Source: JAEUOS01 sp965279115
GTDB lineage: Bacteria > Pseudomonadota > Gammaproteobacteria > Burkholderiales > JAEUOS01
Assembly (NCBI GenBank): GCA_965279115.1
Contig: OZ257137.1
Span: forward strand, 5,270,001-5,334,000
Direction of reading: 5' to 3'
Length of the DNA stretch: 64,000 nucleotides
In this document: positions 35,990 to 44,300 of the stretch, in pieces
How positions within the stretch are numbered: position 1 is the stretch's first letter
How the letters are laid out: every line of letters starts with the position of its first letter
Made by a program: the position numbers and the translations under genes
The notes under the pieces: model-generated
What the model was told of the DNA's origin: nothing
The model's database searches: none
The model's input: only the letters and a program-made list of their open reading frames with translations

Positions 35990-36964
35990 TTACTCGCCCT
36001 TGATCCCCGCGGCACGGATGATCGGCCACCACTTGTCGATCTCCGCCTTGTGATACGACCCCAGCGCCTCCGGCGTCTGCTGCTCGCGCGGCGGCAGTTC
36101 CTGGCCCATGTCACCCAGTCGCTTGCGCACCGCCGGGTCGGCCAGCGATTCGACAGCCGCGGCGTTGAGCCTGGCCAGCACCTCGCGCGGCGCGCCGCGC
36201 GGCAGCCACAGGCCGTGCCAGATGGCGATGTAGAGGCCTGGCAATCCGGCTTCATCCACGGTGGGAATGTCCGGCGCCGCCGGCAGTCGTGTTTTCGCGG
36301 TGACGGCATAGGCGCGCAGCTTGCCGGCGCGCGCATGCGGCAGCGAGTTGGAGGCCTGGTCGAACATGATGTCGATGTGGCCGGCCATCAGGTCCAGGAG
36401 TGCCGGGCCGGTGCCCTTGTAGGGGATGAACTGCAGCTTGGCGCCGGTGCTGTTCTGGAAATAGATGCCGGTGACGTGGGAGGCCGCGCCCAGGCCCGCG
36501 GTACCGGCGGTGACCTTGCCGGAATTGGCCTTCACCCAGGCCACCAGCTCGTTCAGGTCCTTGGCCGGCACGGCGTTCTTCGACACCACCAGCTGCGGGT
36601 TGCTGGCGATCAGCGCGACCGGATCGAAGTCCTTTTGCAGGTCGTACTGCAAGGGATAGATGGCACCGTTGACCACATGGGTGCTCCAGTGGCCGATGCC
36701 GACGGTGTAGCCGTCCGGGGTGGCGCGCGCCACGCGGCCCACGCCGATCGAGCCGGCGGCGCCGACCGTGTTTTCCACCACCATGGTGCCACCCATGGCG
36801 CGCCCCATGCGCTCGGCCATGATGCGCGCCAGCGTGTCGGTCGGGCCGCCGGCGGAGAATGGCACAACCATCACGACCGGTCGGGCCGGATAAGCCTGCG
36901 CGTGCACCCCGGCAGGGGCGGCGAAAGCAACGGATGCGGCGAGTGCGGCCAGCAGTGGTTTCAT
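35990..36964 (-). CDS. Bug-family TTT transporter substrate-binding receptor
   Basis: A 324-residue periplasmic receptor. Signal peptide to GVHAQ, then RPVVMVVPFSAGGPTDTLAR, VGAAGSIGVGRVARATPDGY and QFIPYKGTGPALLDLMAGH. The His of the common HIPYKG motif is Phe here (FIPYKG). A GGAGAC site lies before ATG 36964. It is convergent with the molybdenum hydroxylase operon and lies 94 bases downstream of eutC on the same strand. It could serve either the hydroxylase or the ethanolamine ammonia-lyase genes, and no permease gene is nearby. Confidence 0.9.
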   Translation of the reverse strand: MKPLLAALAASVAFAAPAGVHAQAYPARPVVMVVPFSAGGPTDTLARIMAERMGRAMGGTMVVENTVGAAGSIGVGRVARATPDGYTVGIGHWSTHVVNGAIYPLQYDLQKDFDPVALIASNPQLVVSKNAVPAKDLNELVAWVKANSGKVTAGTAGLGAASHVTGIYFQNSTGAKLQFIPYKGTGPALLDLMAGHIDIMFDQASNSLPHARAGKLRAYAVTAKTRLPAAPDIPTVDEAGLPGLYIAIWHGLWLPRGAPREVLARLNAAAVESLADPAVRKRLGDMGQELPPREQQTPEALGSYHKAEIDKWWPIIRAAGIKGE

Positions 36965-37058
36965 GCATGTCTCCTTGCGGTGGCGGGCTTGTCTGCCCGG
37001 GCGGCCTGTGCGGCTCTCGCGGGGATTGTAAGGCCGCCGCGGTCACGCGCGGCGCCGC

Positions 37059-37880
37059 TCAGTCGTGGCCGGGCAGTGCCGTTGCGGCAGGCGGTGCCGG
37101 CAGCGGCGCGTCTTCCTTGAGATCCACGCCGGAGAGGCGCAGGCGGCGCGACTCGCTCATCAGGTAGTGAAGTTTGGCCGCCGCGCCCACATACGAAAGT
37201 CCGTCAGGCTCGCGGATATTGGACACGCAGTTGCGCTCGGCATTGCTGCGGCCGCGCTGCGGCGCCCATGTGAGGTAGGCGCCGAGGCTGTCGGGCGAGG
37301 AGAGCCCGGGGCGCTCGCCGATCAGGATGATCGCAAGCTTCGCGCCGAGGGCCTGGCCGATGTCGTCGGCGATCGCCACGCGGCCCTGCGACACCACGCA
37401 AATCGGCGCGATTGACCAGCCTTCCACTTTCAGTCGCGGCAACAAGGTGGCCAGCAGGGGCGCGGCGTGGCGTTCGACCGCCAGTGCCGAGAGACCGTCG
37501 GCAACAACAAAGGCAGCATCAAATTGCGTGACCGGTGCCGGACGTGCGGCCAGCATGGCTGCGGACGCGGCGCTCAACGTGCGGCCCAGATCAGGGCGCG
37601 CAATAAAGCTGTTGCGGTCGACGGCGGCGCTTTCCAGGTGCAAGATCTCCGGTGTCAGGAAGGACAGCGCACTACGTAGCGCTGCCTTGTCTAAGGGACG
37701 CAGCACGGCGTCGCGGGCACGCGCATGCGACAACTGGAACTCAAGCAGCGGCCGCGTCGGCAGGCTGCCGCCGGCGCGGCCCAGACCGATGCGTGCCTGG
37801 GTGAAGCGTGACAGCGCGCGCCACGGGTCGGGCTTGGTATCGGATTCGGCCCGGGGTGTCAGAGCATCGTTGTCGCTCAT
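37059..37880 (-). CDS. eutC: Ethanolamine ammonia-lyase light chain
   Basis: The small subunit of the adenosylcobalamin-dependent enzyme that splits ethanolamine into acetaldehyde and ammonia. The 273-residue product shows FTQARIGLGRAGGSLPTRPL, the cobalamin-contact region DGLSALAVERHAAPLL, LIGERPGLSSPDSLGAYLTW and NCVSNIREPDGLSYVGAA, all typical of EutC. It is a little shorter than the enteric protein (295) at the N-terminus, where microcompartment-targeting residues lie, consistent with a free cytoplasmic enzyme. Its ATG overlaps the eutB stop (ATGA at 37880-37877). No eutA reactivase, shell-protein, permease or aldehyde dehydrogenase gene is in the window. Confidence 0.94.
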   Translation of the reverse strand: MSDNDALTPRAESDTKPDPWRALSRFTQARIGLGRAGGSLPTRPLLEFQLSHARARDAVLRPLDKAALRSALSFLTPEILHLESAAVDRNSFIARPDLGRTLSAASAAMLAARPAPVTQFDAAFVVADGLSALAVERHAAPLLATLLPRLKVEGWSIAPICVVSQGRVAIADDIGQALGAKLAIILIGERPGLSSPDSLGAYLTWAPQRGRSNAERNCVSNIREPDGLSYVGAAAKLHYLMSESRRLRLSGVDLKEDAPLPAPPAATALPGHD

Positions 37881-39259
37881 TGCTTTGCCGCCAGACGAAG
37901 GAGCGCATGGCCGGCGTCCGCAGGGGCCAGCCGCGTCGGGTCGGAGAAGACTTTGGCGGATGCGAGCCAGGCCTCGAACTCGGGCGCAGGCTTCAGGTTC
38001 TGCGACTGCCGCAGGTACAGCACGTCGTGAAACGAGGTGCTCTGGTAGTTGAGCATGATGTCGTCCGCGCCCGGCACACCCATGATGAAGTTGACGCCGG
38101 CATTGCCCAGGAGCGTGAGCAGCACGTCCATGTCGTCCTGGTCGGCGTCCGCGTGGTTGGTGTAGCAGACGTCGATGCCCATCGGCAGGCCAAGCAGCTT
38201 GCCGCAGAAATGGTCCTCGATGCCGGCGCGGATGATCTCGCGGCCGTTCAGGTATTCCGGTCCGATGAAGCCGACCACGCTGTTGACCAGGAAGGGCTTG
38301 AAGGTGCGCGCCAGGCCGTAGGCGCGCGCCTCGATGGTCTGCTGGTCGACGCCGTGGTGCGCGTTGGCCGACAGCGCGCTGCCCTGTCCGGTTTCGAAAT
38401 ACATCACGTTGTTGCCCACGCTGCCGCGCTTGAGCGCACGCGCCGCGTCATTGGCCTCGGCGAGCAGCGCGGCCGTCACGCCAAAACTCGCATTGGTGGC
38501 CTCGGTGCCGCCGATGGACTGGAACACCAGGTCCACCGGCGCGCCGCGCCGCATTGCCTCGAGCGTGGTGGTCACATGGGTGAGCACACAGGATTGCGTC
38601 GGGATGGCGTAGCCGCGGATGACCTCGTCGAGCATGTGCAGCAGGTGCGTCACCTGCGCGAGGTTGTCGGTGGCAGGGTTGATGCCGATCACCGCGTCGC
38701 CCGAGCCGTACATCAGGCCATCGACAATCGATGCGGCGATGCCCTTTTCGTCATCCGTCGGGTGGTTGGGTTGCAGGCGGCTGGCGAGCCGCCCGGGCAG
38801 GCCGAGCGTAGTGCGGAAGCGCGAGGTGACGCGCGCCTTTTGCGCCACCAGCACCATGTCCTGGATGCGCATGATCTTGGACACGGCCGCCGCCATTTCC
38901 GGCGTGATGCCGGGGGCGATGGCGGCAAGCGTCGCAGCATCGGTTTCATAGGCCAGCAACCAGTTGCGGAAATCGCCGACCGTGAGGTGGGCGACGGCGG
39001 CAAAGGCGGCGGCGTCGTGCGTGTCGATGATGAGGCGGGTGACCTCATCAGCCTCGTAAGGCACCACCGCCTCAGACAGGAAGGTCTTGAGAGGCAATTC
39101 CGCCAGCGCCATCTGGGCCGCCACCCGTTCTTCCGCACTGGTCGCGGCGATGCCCGCCAGGCGGTCGCCGCTGCGCGCCGGGGTGGCCCGCGCGAGCAGG
39201 GTCTTGAGGTCGGCGAAGCGGTGGACAACGCTGCCGACCGTGTGGGCAAAGCCGCTCAC
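37877..39259 (-). CDS. eutB: Ethanolamine ammonia-lyase heavy chain
   Basis: The 460-residue catalytic large subunit (TIM barrel) of the cobalamin-dependent ammonia-lyase. Recognisable parts: DVMLV-like AKIMRIQDMVLVAQKARVT region, GRLASRLQPNHPTDDEKGI, DAVIGINPATDNLAQVTHLL, FQSIGGTEATNASFGVT, FETGQGSALSANAHHGVDQQ and CYTNHADADQDDMDVLLTLL. The GTG start at 39259 follows GGAGGTG and gives the normal EutB length (453 in E. coli). The stop overlaps the eutC start. The CoxG-like gene ends only 34 bases upstream on the same strand, so the three probably share one transcript. Confidence 0.94.
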   Translation of the reverse strand: MSGFAHTVGSVVHRFADLKTLLARATPARSGDRLAGIAATSAEERVAAQMALAELPLKTFLSEAVVPYEADEVTRLIIDTHDAAAFAAVAHLTVGDFRNWLLAYETDAATLAAIAPGITPEMAAAVSKIMRIQDMVLVAQKARVTSRFRTTLGLPGRLASRLQPNHPTDDEKGIAASIVDGLMYGSGDAVIGINPATDNLAQVTHLLHMLDEVIRGYAIPTQSCVLTHVTTTLEAMRRGAPVDLVFQSIGGTEATNASFGVTAALLAEANDAARALKRGSVGNNVMYFETGQGSALSANAHHGVDQQTIEARAYGLARTFKPFLVNSVVGFIGPEYLNGREIIRAGIEDHFCGKLLGLPMGIDVCYTNHADADQDDMDVLLTLLGNAGVNFIMGVPGADDIMLNYQSTSFHDVLYLRQSQNLKPAPEFEAWLASAKVFSDPTRLAPADAGHALLRLAAKQ

Positions 39260-39293
39260 CGGTGCACCTCCCGCCGCGTTCGCCCGGTGCGAA

Positions 39294-39908
39294 TCAGCCC
39301 TTGGCGAGGAACATCGTGACACCGGCCACCGCGGCCAACAGAACGGCCAGGTACATCATGACGCCGCCTGCGCCCATGCCTTCGCTGCTGCCCGCGGGCT
39401 GGCCGGCATGGCCGTGGTCGGCATGCGCTGCTGCTGCCTCGGCCGGCGCTTCGGCAGCCGGGTTGCGACGCTTCAATTCGGCATTGAACTTGGTGAAAAA
39501 CTCATCGGCGAGTTTCTTCGAGGCGGCATCCACCAGGCGGGAGCCGATCTGCGCCAGTTTGCCGCCTACATTGGCTTGCGCGGCGTAATCCAGGCGGGTG
39601 GCGTTCGCGCCTTCCGCCGTGAGTGTGACCTTGGCTTCACCCTTGCCGAAACCGGCGGCGCCGCCCTGGCCGTCGAAGCGGATCTTGTACGAGTTGGGGG
39701 CCACCACGTCGGAGAGTGTCAATTTTGCCTTGAACTTGGCCTTGACCGGGCCGATCGCCGCGGTGACGGCAGCGCTGAATTCGGACTCCGAGGTGCGGGT
39801 CAGCTCATCGCAACCGGTGATGGAGGCCTTGAGGATTTCGGGGTCGTTGAGGGCGTCCCAGGCGATCTGTTGGGAAACAGGGAGGGTTTGCGAACCGGTC
39901 AGTTCCAT
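39294..39908 (-). CDS. CoxG/SRPBCC-family protein with C-terminal membrane anchor
   Basis: A 204-residue protein. Residues 1-150 form the CoxG-type START/SRPBCC fold (MELTGSQTLPVSQQIAWDAL, LKASITGCDELTRTSESEF, GQGGAAGFGKGEAKVTLT, QIGSRLVDAASKKLADEFF). Then come an Ala/Pro/Glu linker with a short His-rich patch (AHADHGHAG) and one C-terminal transmembrane helix (MMYLAVLLAAVAGVTMFL). In Oligotropha CoxG helps anchor CO dehydrogenase to the membrane. Here it precedes eutB rather than the molybdenum hydroxylase genes 3.4 kb away. It could still serve that hydroxylase in trans, tethering it to the respiratory chain. That link is inference. Confidence 0.87.
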   Translation of the reverse strand: MELTGSQTLPVSQQIAWDALNDPEILKASITGCDELTRTSESEFSAAVTAAIGPVKAKFKAKLTLSDVVAPNSYKIRFDGQGGAAGFGKGEAKVTLTAEGANATRLDYAAQANVGGKLAQIGSRLVDAASKKLADEFFTKFNAELKRRNPAAEAPAEAAAAHADHGHAGQPAGSSEGMGAGGVMMYLAVLLAAVAGVTMFLAKG

Positions 39909-40031
39909 CTGGATTGTTCTTTTCGACGAGCGGGAAGGGAGTCCGGATTGTACCGGCCTGCCAAAAGCGGACCGCTGTCAACACTTGAGGATCGGCATGC
40001 CGCGCCATCCCGGCGCGGGCGCGCCGCGGCA

Positions 40032-40322
40032 TTACGTCACCGACTGGCGGCGAAAAGGCAGTATTCGGGCGCCGCGAACGGCCGCACTGGTATGCGCGGC
40101 GGCAATCGCGGCTGCTGCTGCGGCGGCGCTTGATTCGTGGTCGACAATCGCGCCGAGCGTGCGCAGTTCCTCGTCAAGGGTGAAACGCGCCAGGGCGCGG
40201 ATGGCGCTGGCGTACTCCGGGTCGACTTTCAGGCGCGCCGTGTCGATGCTGCAACCCGCGTGGCGCTCGGCGCGCTTGTGCATCAACCTGAACAACATGC
40301 GACGGGATAACGCTGCGATCAT
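40032..40322 (-). CDS. Hypothetical small protein (96 aa)
   Basis: ATG 40322 opens MIAALSRRMLFRLMHKRAER, followed by an acidic-basic helical region (LKVDPEYASAIRALARFTLD) and an Ala-rich stretch (SSAAAAAAAIAAAHTSAA) with a basic end. No domain is recognised. Support for a real gene is indirect: it fills an otherwise empty gap between the CoxG-like gene and the DUF2165 gene, and a clean inverted repeat that could be an operator lies 90 bases upstream. Low-complexity Ala runs also arise by chance in GC-rich DNA, so this is uncertain. Confidence 0.35.
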   Translation of the reverse strand: MIAALSRRMLFRLMHKRAERHAGCSIDTARLKVDPEYASAIRALARFTLDEELRTLGAIVDHESSAAAAAAAIAAAHTSAAVRGARILPFRRQSVT

Positions 40323-40412
40323 TTTGCTGCCCCCGGACAAGACTCCATGGACTCATGCTAGTCCAGCGTGCGCGGGGACGGAAGGAGGAAAAGGCCGGAA
40401 ATCGGCGTCCGG

Positions 40413-40436
40413 AATTCCTATTCCCGTGTAGGAATT
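40413..40436. promoter_or_regulatory. Inverted repeat AATTCCTA-N8-TAGGAATT
   Basis: A perfect 8+8 inverted repeat with an 8-base spacer in AT-rich sequence, between the start of the small hypothetical gene (40322) and the 3' end of the DUF2165 gene (40465). The geometry suits a dimeric regulator, possibly of the LuxR/NarL type. No T run follows, so it is not an intrinsic terminator. Confidence 0.45.
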
Positions 40437-40464
40437 TGCCTTACACCAGCACCTGTCCGGTCTG

Positions 40465-40950
40465 TCAGGCCTGGTGCAGCAGGGCGATGAATGTGAGCCC
40501 GATGGCGCTGTAGAACATGAAGGCGGACTCGCGGCCGTTCCAGTCCTTCGACTGCCAACTGGCAAACCACTGTCCGCCGATGATCATGAAGCCACCGAAC
40601 CAGAGTGCGAAACCCAGGCCCAGTCCCGCGAAGGCCACCGACTTGGCCGCGTGAAAGTCCGCAAGGGGCGCGTCAATCGCCATTCCGAGCGCAATGGCGC
40701 CAGCGAAGCACAAAATCGCCGTGGCGCCTTCGGTGGCGACGATCAAGCCAAAAAACAAGCGATGCAGCCACGGCGATTCAATCGCCCGCGACTTCAAGCG
40801 GCTGTCCGGAAAGACGGTGTCCATGCGCATCAGGTGCTGCACGAAGCGCAGGTTGCTTTGCGGGTCGCGCAGGTTGTTGAGCGTCACCAGGCCGGCGAAG
40901 GCGCCGATGAGAAAGACAAACAGGATCTGGCACAGGCGGATGGTGATCAT
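40465..40950 (-). CDS. DUF2165 small integral membrane protein
   Basis: A 161-residue protein with four hydrophobic segments (LCQILFVFLIGAFAGLVTLN; RLFFGLIVATEGATAILCFA; AFAGLGLGFALWFGGFMIIG; MFYSAIGLTFIALLH). The loops NNLRDPQSNLRFVQHLMRMD and SWQSKDWNGRESAFMFY are characteristic of DUF2165, predicted small integral membrane proteins of unknown function. ATG 40950 was chosen; a TTG at 40965 would add five residues. It is divergent from the GntR-type regulator across a 150-base region, so it may be one of that regulator's targets. Confidence 0.82.
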   Translation of the reverse strand: MITIRLCQILFVFLIGAFAGLVTLNNLRDPQSNLRFVQHLMRMDTVFPDSRLKSRAIESPWLHRLFFGLIVATEGATAILCFAGAIALGMAIDAPLADFHAAKSVAFAGLGLGFALWFGGFMIIGGQWFASWQSKDWNGRESAFMFYSAIGLTFIALLHQA

Positions 40951-41000
40951 GGCGGAAGGTGGCAAGAGGGATTGACGGGAAATGCGCTTTTCTGTACTCT

Positions 41001-41006
41001 GTATAC
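41001..41006. promoter_or_regulatory. GTATAC palindrome in the DUF2165/GntR divergent region
   Basis: In the AT-richer centre of the 150-base gap the sequence reads TCTGTATACCGAATTC. FadR-subfamily GntR regulators often bind GTATAC-centred palindromes, so this is a candidate operator for the adjacent regulator. A TTGACT/TTGACA pair follows (41019-41028), but no convincing -10 is visible. Only the six core bases are clearly palindromic. Confidence 0.3.
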
Positions 41007-41100
41007 CGAATTCTGAATTGACTTGACAGCGGCCAGCTCGCCAGTGGCGAAATTTCGCACGGGCTGCCTAAGTTTGCGTTCGCAGGAATCACGCCATCCC

Positions 41101-41790
41101 ATGTCATTGACCCAACTGCATGCAGCCCCCGACCTGGTGGACCAGGTTTATGGTTCCCTGATGGCTGCCATCAGTCGCGGTGACCTGGCGCCGGGGCATC
41201 GCCTTACCCAGGAGGAACTGGCGGAAAAGCTGGCGGTGTCGCGCCAGCCGGTGCTGCAGGCCCTGCGGCTGCTCAAGAAGGACGGCTTTGTCGTCGATGC
41301 GCCGGCCAAGTCCGGCGCTGCCGGTGGTGCGCGCGGGCTGATGGTGGCGCCGCTGGACGGCGCGATGATTGCGCGCCTGTATCAGGTGCGTTCGGTCCTG
41401 GACGGTCTCGCGGCGCGCCTGGCCGCCGATGCGCGCGCGGTCGTTCCGTCGGCCTTGATGCAGCGTGGTCGCAGCGCCGCCGCTGGCGACGATGTCGGCG
41501 CGCTGATCGACGCCGACGCCGAATTCCACAATTTCATCTATGCCGCCTCCGGCAATCCGCTTATCGCCGAAAGCGCGGGGCGCCACTGGCAACATATCCG
41601 TCGCGCCATGGGCGCGGTGCTGCAAAGCACCGGCGCGCGCGGGGCCATCTGGAACGAGCATGAGACCATCGCCGCGGCCATCGCCGCCGGTGATGCCACG
41701 CGTGCCGAGCGCCTGGCGCGCGAGCATTGCGAGGCCGCCGGGGCCAACCTGGCCGTTCGCGTTGACCACTATACCGCCACGGCGTCCTGA
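41101..41790 (+). CDS. GntR-family transcriptional regulator (FadR/FCD subfamily)
   Basis: A 229-residue regulator. The N-terminal winged helix shows YGSLMAAISRGDLAPGHRLT and QEELAEKLAVSRQPVLQALR. The C-terminal all-helical FCD ligand domain has the metal-ligand pattern around DAEFHNFIYAASGN and the His of NEHETIAAAIAAGDATRAERL. FCD regulators bind small organic acids and usually repress a neighbouring catabolic operon. Here that is the dioxygenase gene 49 bases downstream on the same strand and the genes that follow. ATG 41101 was chosen; the upstream extension has no ribosome site. Confidence 0.9.
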   Translation: MSLTQLHAAPDLVDQVYGSLMAAISRGDLAPGHRLTQEELAEKLAVSRQPVLQALRLLKKDGFVVDAPAKSGAAGGARGLMVAPLDGAMIARLYQVRSVLDGLAARLAADARAVVPSALMQRGRSAAAGDDVGALIDADAEFHNFIYAASGNPLIAESAGRHWQHIRRAMGAVLQSTGARGAIWNEHETIAAAIAAGDATRAERLAREHCEAAGANLAVRVDHYTATAS

Positions 41791-41839
41791 GGCGCCGCAG
41801 CACACCACGACCACCAAAGGGATATCAAAGGAGACCCCC

Positions 41840-42703
41840 ATGAAGCTGACCCCGGAACAACTTGCGCAATTCGACCGCGACGGCTACCTGTTCTTCCCCT
41901 CCCTCTTCACGCCGGAGGAAATCAAGCGCCTGGCCGACGAGGTGCCCGGCATCTATGCCCAGCGCCGCCCGGAGAACGTGCGTGAGAGAACCGGCGATGT
42001 CGTGCGCACCAATTTCGCCGCCCACATGTACAACGACATGTATGCCCGCCTGGCTCGGCATCCGCGCATGGTCGAACCGGTGCAGCAGATCTTCGGCGAA
42101 GAGCTCTACATGCACCAGTTCAAGATCAACGGCAAGATGGCTTTCGACGGTGATGTGTGGCAGTGGCACCAGGACTACGGTACCTGGCTGAACGACGACC
42201 AGATGCCCGAGGCGCGCGCCATGAACGTGGCCATCTTCCTGGACGACACCAACGAATTCAACGGCCCCTTGATGTTCATCCCCGGCAGCCACAAGCAGGG
42301 TGTGCTCGACGCCGGGCATGACACCTCGACCACCAGCTACCCGCTGTGGACCATCAACAACAGCAACATCGCCGAGATGGTGGCCAAGGCCGGCGGCCTC
42401 AAGGGTGGCATCGTCTCGCCCAAGGGCCCGCCCGGGTCGATGATCATCTTCCACGGCTGCCTGGTGCATGCCTCGACTTCCAACCTTTCGCCGTGGAACC
42501 GGGTCAACGTGTACCTCTCGCTGTGCGCGGTGTCCAACCATATCCGCCGCTTCAAGCGCCCGGGCTACATCGCGCACCGCCAGTTCGACGCCATCAAGTG
42601 CCTGCCGGACGACTGCCTGCTCAAGGACTACCCGGTGGAGACGCCGTGGAAGAACGGCACGCCGGCCGAGGAGTTGACGGGGCTCCTGAAAGAGGCCGCC
42701 TAG
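41840..42703 (+). CDS. Phytanoyl-CoA dioxygenase (PhyH) family protein, EctD-like
   Basis: A 287-residue Fe(II)/2-oxoglutarate dioxygenase. The iron triad is WHQDYG (His109, Asp111) and the distal His in HGCLVHASTSNLSPWNR. The stretches MHQFKINGKMAFDGDVWQWH and FNGPLMFIPGSHKQG follow the pattern of ectoine hydroxylase EctD, but the ectoine-binding signature is not complete. The substrate is probably a small polar or amino-acid-like compound. AAAGGAG precedes ATG 41840. It lies between the GntR regulator and a dehydrogenase with a C-terminal SAF domain, which suggests hydroxylation followed by oxidation of a shared substrate. Confidence 0.88.
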   Translation: MKLTPEQLAQFDRDGYLFFPSLFTPEEIKRLADEVPGIYAQRRPENVRERTGDVVRTNFAAHMYNDMYARLARHPRMVEPVQQIFGEELYMHQFKINGKMAFDGDVWQWHQDYGTWLNDDQMPEARAMNVAIFLDDTNEFNGPLMFIPGSHKQGVLDAGHDTSTTSYPLWTINNSNIAEMVAKAGGLKGGIVSPKGPPGSMIIFHGCLVHASTSNLSPWNRVNVYLSLCAVSNHIRRFKRPGYIAHRQFDAIKCLPDDCLLKDYPVETPWKNGTPAEELTGLLKEAA

Positions 42704-42739
42704 CATGACGCCCTCACGCTCACTTCGTTCACATCCCAC

Positions 42740-42838
42740 GGCCGGCTTGGTACAGCCGGCCGGTTTCGGCAGTGCGGAGCGGTGCTCCGCGAAACCCTGC
42801 CTACACCCCCCCGAGGGGGCGGCTCAGTCCTTCGGGAC
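42740..42838. repeat. Cluster of four GC-rich hairpins
   Basis: The 153-base gap between the dioxygenase and the SAF-domain dehydrogenase is packed with perfect stems: GGCCGGCT-N6-AGCCGGCC (42740-42761), GCGGAGC-GGT-GCTCCGC (42774-42790), CCCCC-CCGA-GGGGG (42806-42819) and GTCC-TTCG-GGAC with a stable UUCG loop (42827-42838). None has a T run. They may stabilise the upstream mRNA or be a Burkholderiales intergenic repeat element. Confidence 0.65.
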
Positions 42839-42856
42839 GGCCCTTCAGGACTGACC

Positions 42857-44215
42857 ATGAACCTGTACGCAAAACTCTTGAAGCGCCAGGCCGAAGGCAA
42901 GCCGGTGCGTATCGGCCTGATCGGCGCCGGCAAGTTCGGCTCGATGTACCTGGCACAGATCCCGAAAACGCCCGGTGTGCACCTGGTGGGCATCGCTGAC
43001 CTGAACCCGGCCGGCGCGCGCGCCAATCTCGAGCGGGTGGGCTGGTCGGCGGCGCAGTCGTCTGCCACCTCGTTCGAGGATGCCATTGCCAAGGGCAACA
43101 CCTTCGTTACCGACAACTGGGAAGCATTGGTCAGGCATCCGCAGGTGGAGATCATCGTCGAGTGCACCGGCAACCCGGTCGCGGCGGTGGAGCACATCCT
43201 CGCGGCGTTCAATCACGGCAAGCACGTGGTCAATGTGACGGTGGAGGCCGACGCGTTCTGCGGCCCCCTGCTGGCGCAAAAGGCAGCCGCAGCCGGCGTG
43301 GTCTACAGCCTCGCCTATGGTGATCAGCCCGCGCTGATCTGCGACCTGGTCGACTGGGCGCGTGCTGCCGGGTTTTCGGTGGTGGCGGCCGGCCGCGGCC
43401 ACAAGTGGCTGCCGCATTTCTCCGAATCGACGCCGGAGACGGTGTGGGGCCACTACGGCCTTTCACCCGAGACGGCGAAGATCGGCGGGCTCAACCCGAA
43501 GATGTTCAACTCCTTCCTCGACGGCTCCAAGCCTTCCATCGAGAGCACCGCGGTATGCAATGCCACGGGCCTCATCGCACCGCCCGACGGCCTGTTGTAT
43601 CCGCCGGCGTCGGTCGATGACATCCCGTTTGTCTGCCGGCCCATCGCCGAAGGCGGCGTGCTGCACAGCAAGGGGCAGGTGGAGGTGATCTCGTCGCTGG
43701 AAAAGGACGGGCGGGTGATTCCGTATGACATCCGCTTCGGCGTGTTCGTGGTTTTCGAGGGCGAGACGGAGTACATCCGCAACTGCTTCAAGGAGTACAT
43801 GGTGCGCACCGACCCGACGGGGCGTTACGCATGCCTGTACAAGCGCTGGCACCTGATCGGACTGGAAGTCGGCATCTCGGTGGCCTCCGTCGCGGTGCGC
43901 GGCGAGTCCACGGGCGCGGCCACCTGCTGGAACGCCGACGTGGTGGCCACCGCCAAGCGTGACCTGAAGCCCGGCGAGATGCTCGACGGCGAAGGCGGCT
44001 ACACCGTGTGGGGCAAGCTGTTCCAGGCGGAGAAATCGCACGGAATGGGCGGCCTGCCGCTGGGCCTGGCGCATGATGTGAAAGTCGTGCGCCCAGTCAA
44101 GAAGGGCCAGAGCCTCAGCTGGGCCGACGTGGCTATCGACGAGGGTCTGCCGGCTTACAAGGTGCGGCGCGAAATGGAAGCCCTGTTCGCACCCAAGCTG
44201 AAGAAGGCGGCCTGA
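42857..44215 (+). CDS. NAD(P)-dependent dehydrogenase with C-terminal SAF domain (homoserine dehydrogenase-like)
   Basis: A 452-residue protein. The N-terminal Rossmann fold reads RIGLIGAGKFGSMYLAQIP (18-36) with IVECTGNPVAAVEHILAAF, as in homoserine dehydrogenase and related NAD(P) enzymes. The middle domain (GRGHKWLPHFSESTPETVWG) is the catalytic or dimer part. The C-terminus is an SAF-like domain (ATAKRDLKPGEMLDGEGGYT, VKKGQSLSWADVAIDEGL), otherwise found in sialic acid synthase, altronate dehydratase and antifreeze proteins. The combination is known in uncharacterised oxidoreductases. AGGA lies before ATG 42857. It follows the PhyH gene and precedes an AEC carrier, and a terminator closes the unit. 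Confidence 0.85.
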   Translation: MNLYAKLLKRQAEGKPVRIGLIGAGKFGSMYLAQIPKTPGVHLVGIADLNPAGARANLERVGWSAAQSSATSFEDAIAKGNTFVTDNWEALVRHPQVEIIVECTGNPVAAVEHILAAFNHGKHVVNVTVEADAFCGPLLAQKAAAAGVVYSLAYGDQPALICDLVDWARAAGFSVVAAGRGHKWLPHFSESTPETVWGHYGLSPETAKIGGLNPKMFNSFLDGSKPSIESTAVCNATGLIAPPDGLLYPPASVDDIPFVCRPIAEGGVLHSKGQVEVISSLEKDGRVIPYDIRFGVFVVFEGETEYIRNCFKEYMVRTDPTGRYACLYKRWHLIGLEVGISVASVAVRGESTGAATCWNADVVATAKRDLKPGEMLDGEGGYTVWGKLFQAEKSHGMGGLPLGLAHDVKVVRPVKKGQSLSWADVAIDEGLPAYKVRREMEALFAPKLKKAA

Positions 44216-44241
44216 GCGCAGCGGCCGCGCAGTCCCGCAAA

Positions 44242-44274
44242 GCGGCCGGACCTTGTGTCCGGCCGCGTCTTTTC
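44242..44274 (+). terminator. Intrinsic terminator
   Basis: A perfect 10-base-pair stem, GCGGCCGGAC (44242-44251) with GTCCGGCCGC (44257-44266), loop CTTGT, followed by GTCTTTTC. It lies 27 bases after the SAF-domain gene and 27 bases before the AEC carrier start, so expression of the carrier probably depends on read-through or its own promoter. Confidence 0.75.
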
Positions 44275-44300
44275 AAGAATCCCGTTTTCTCCCTCCGACC

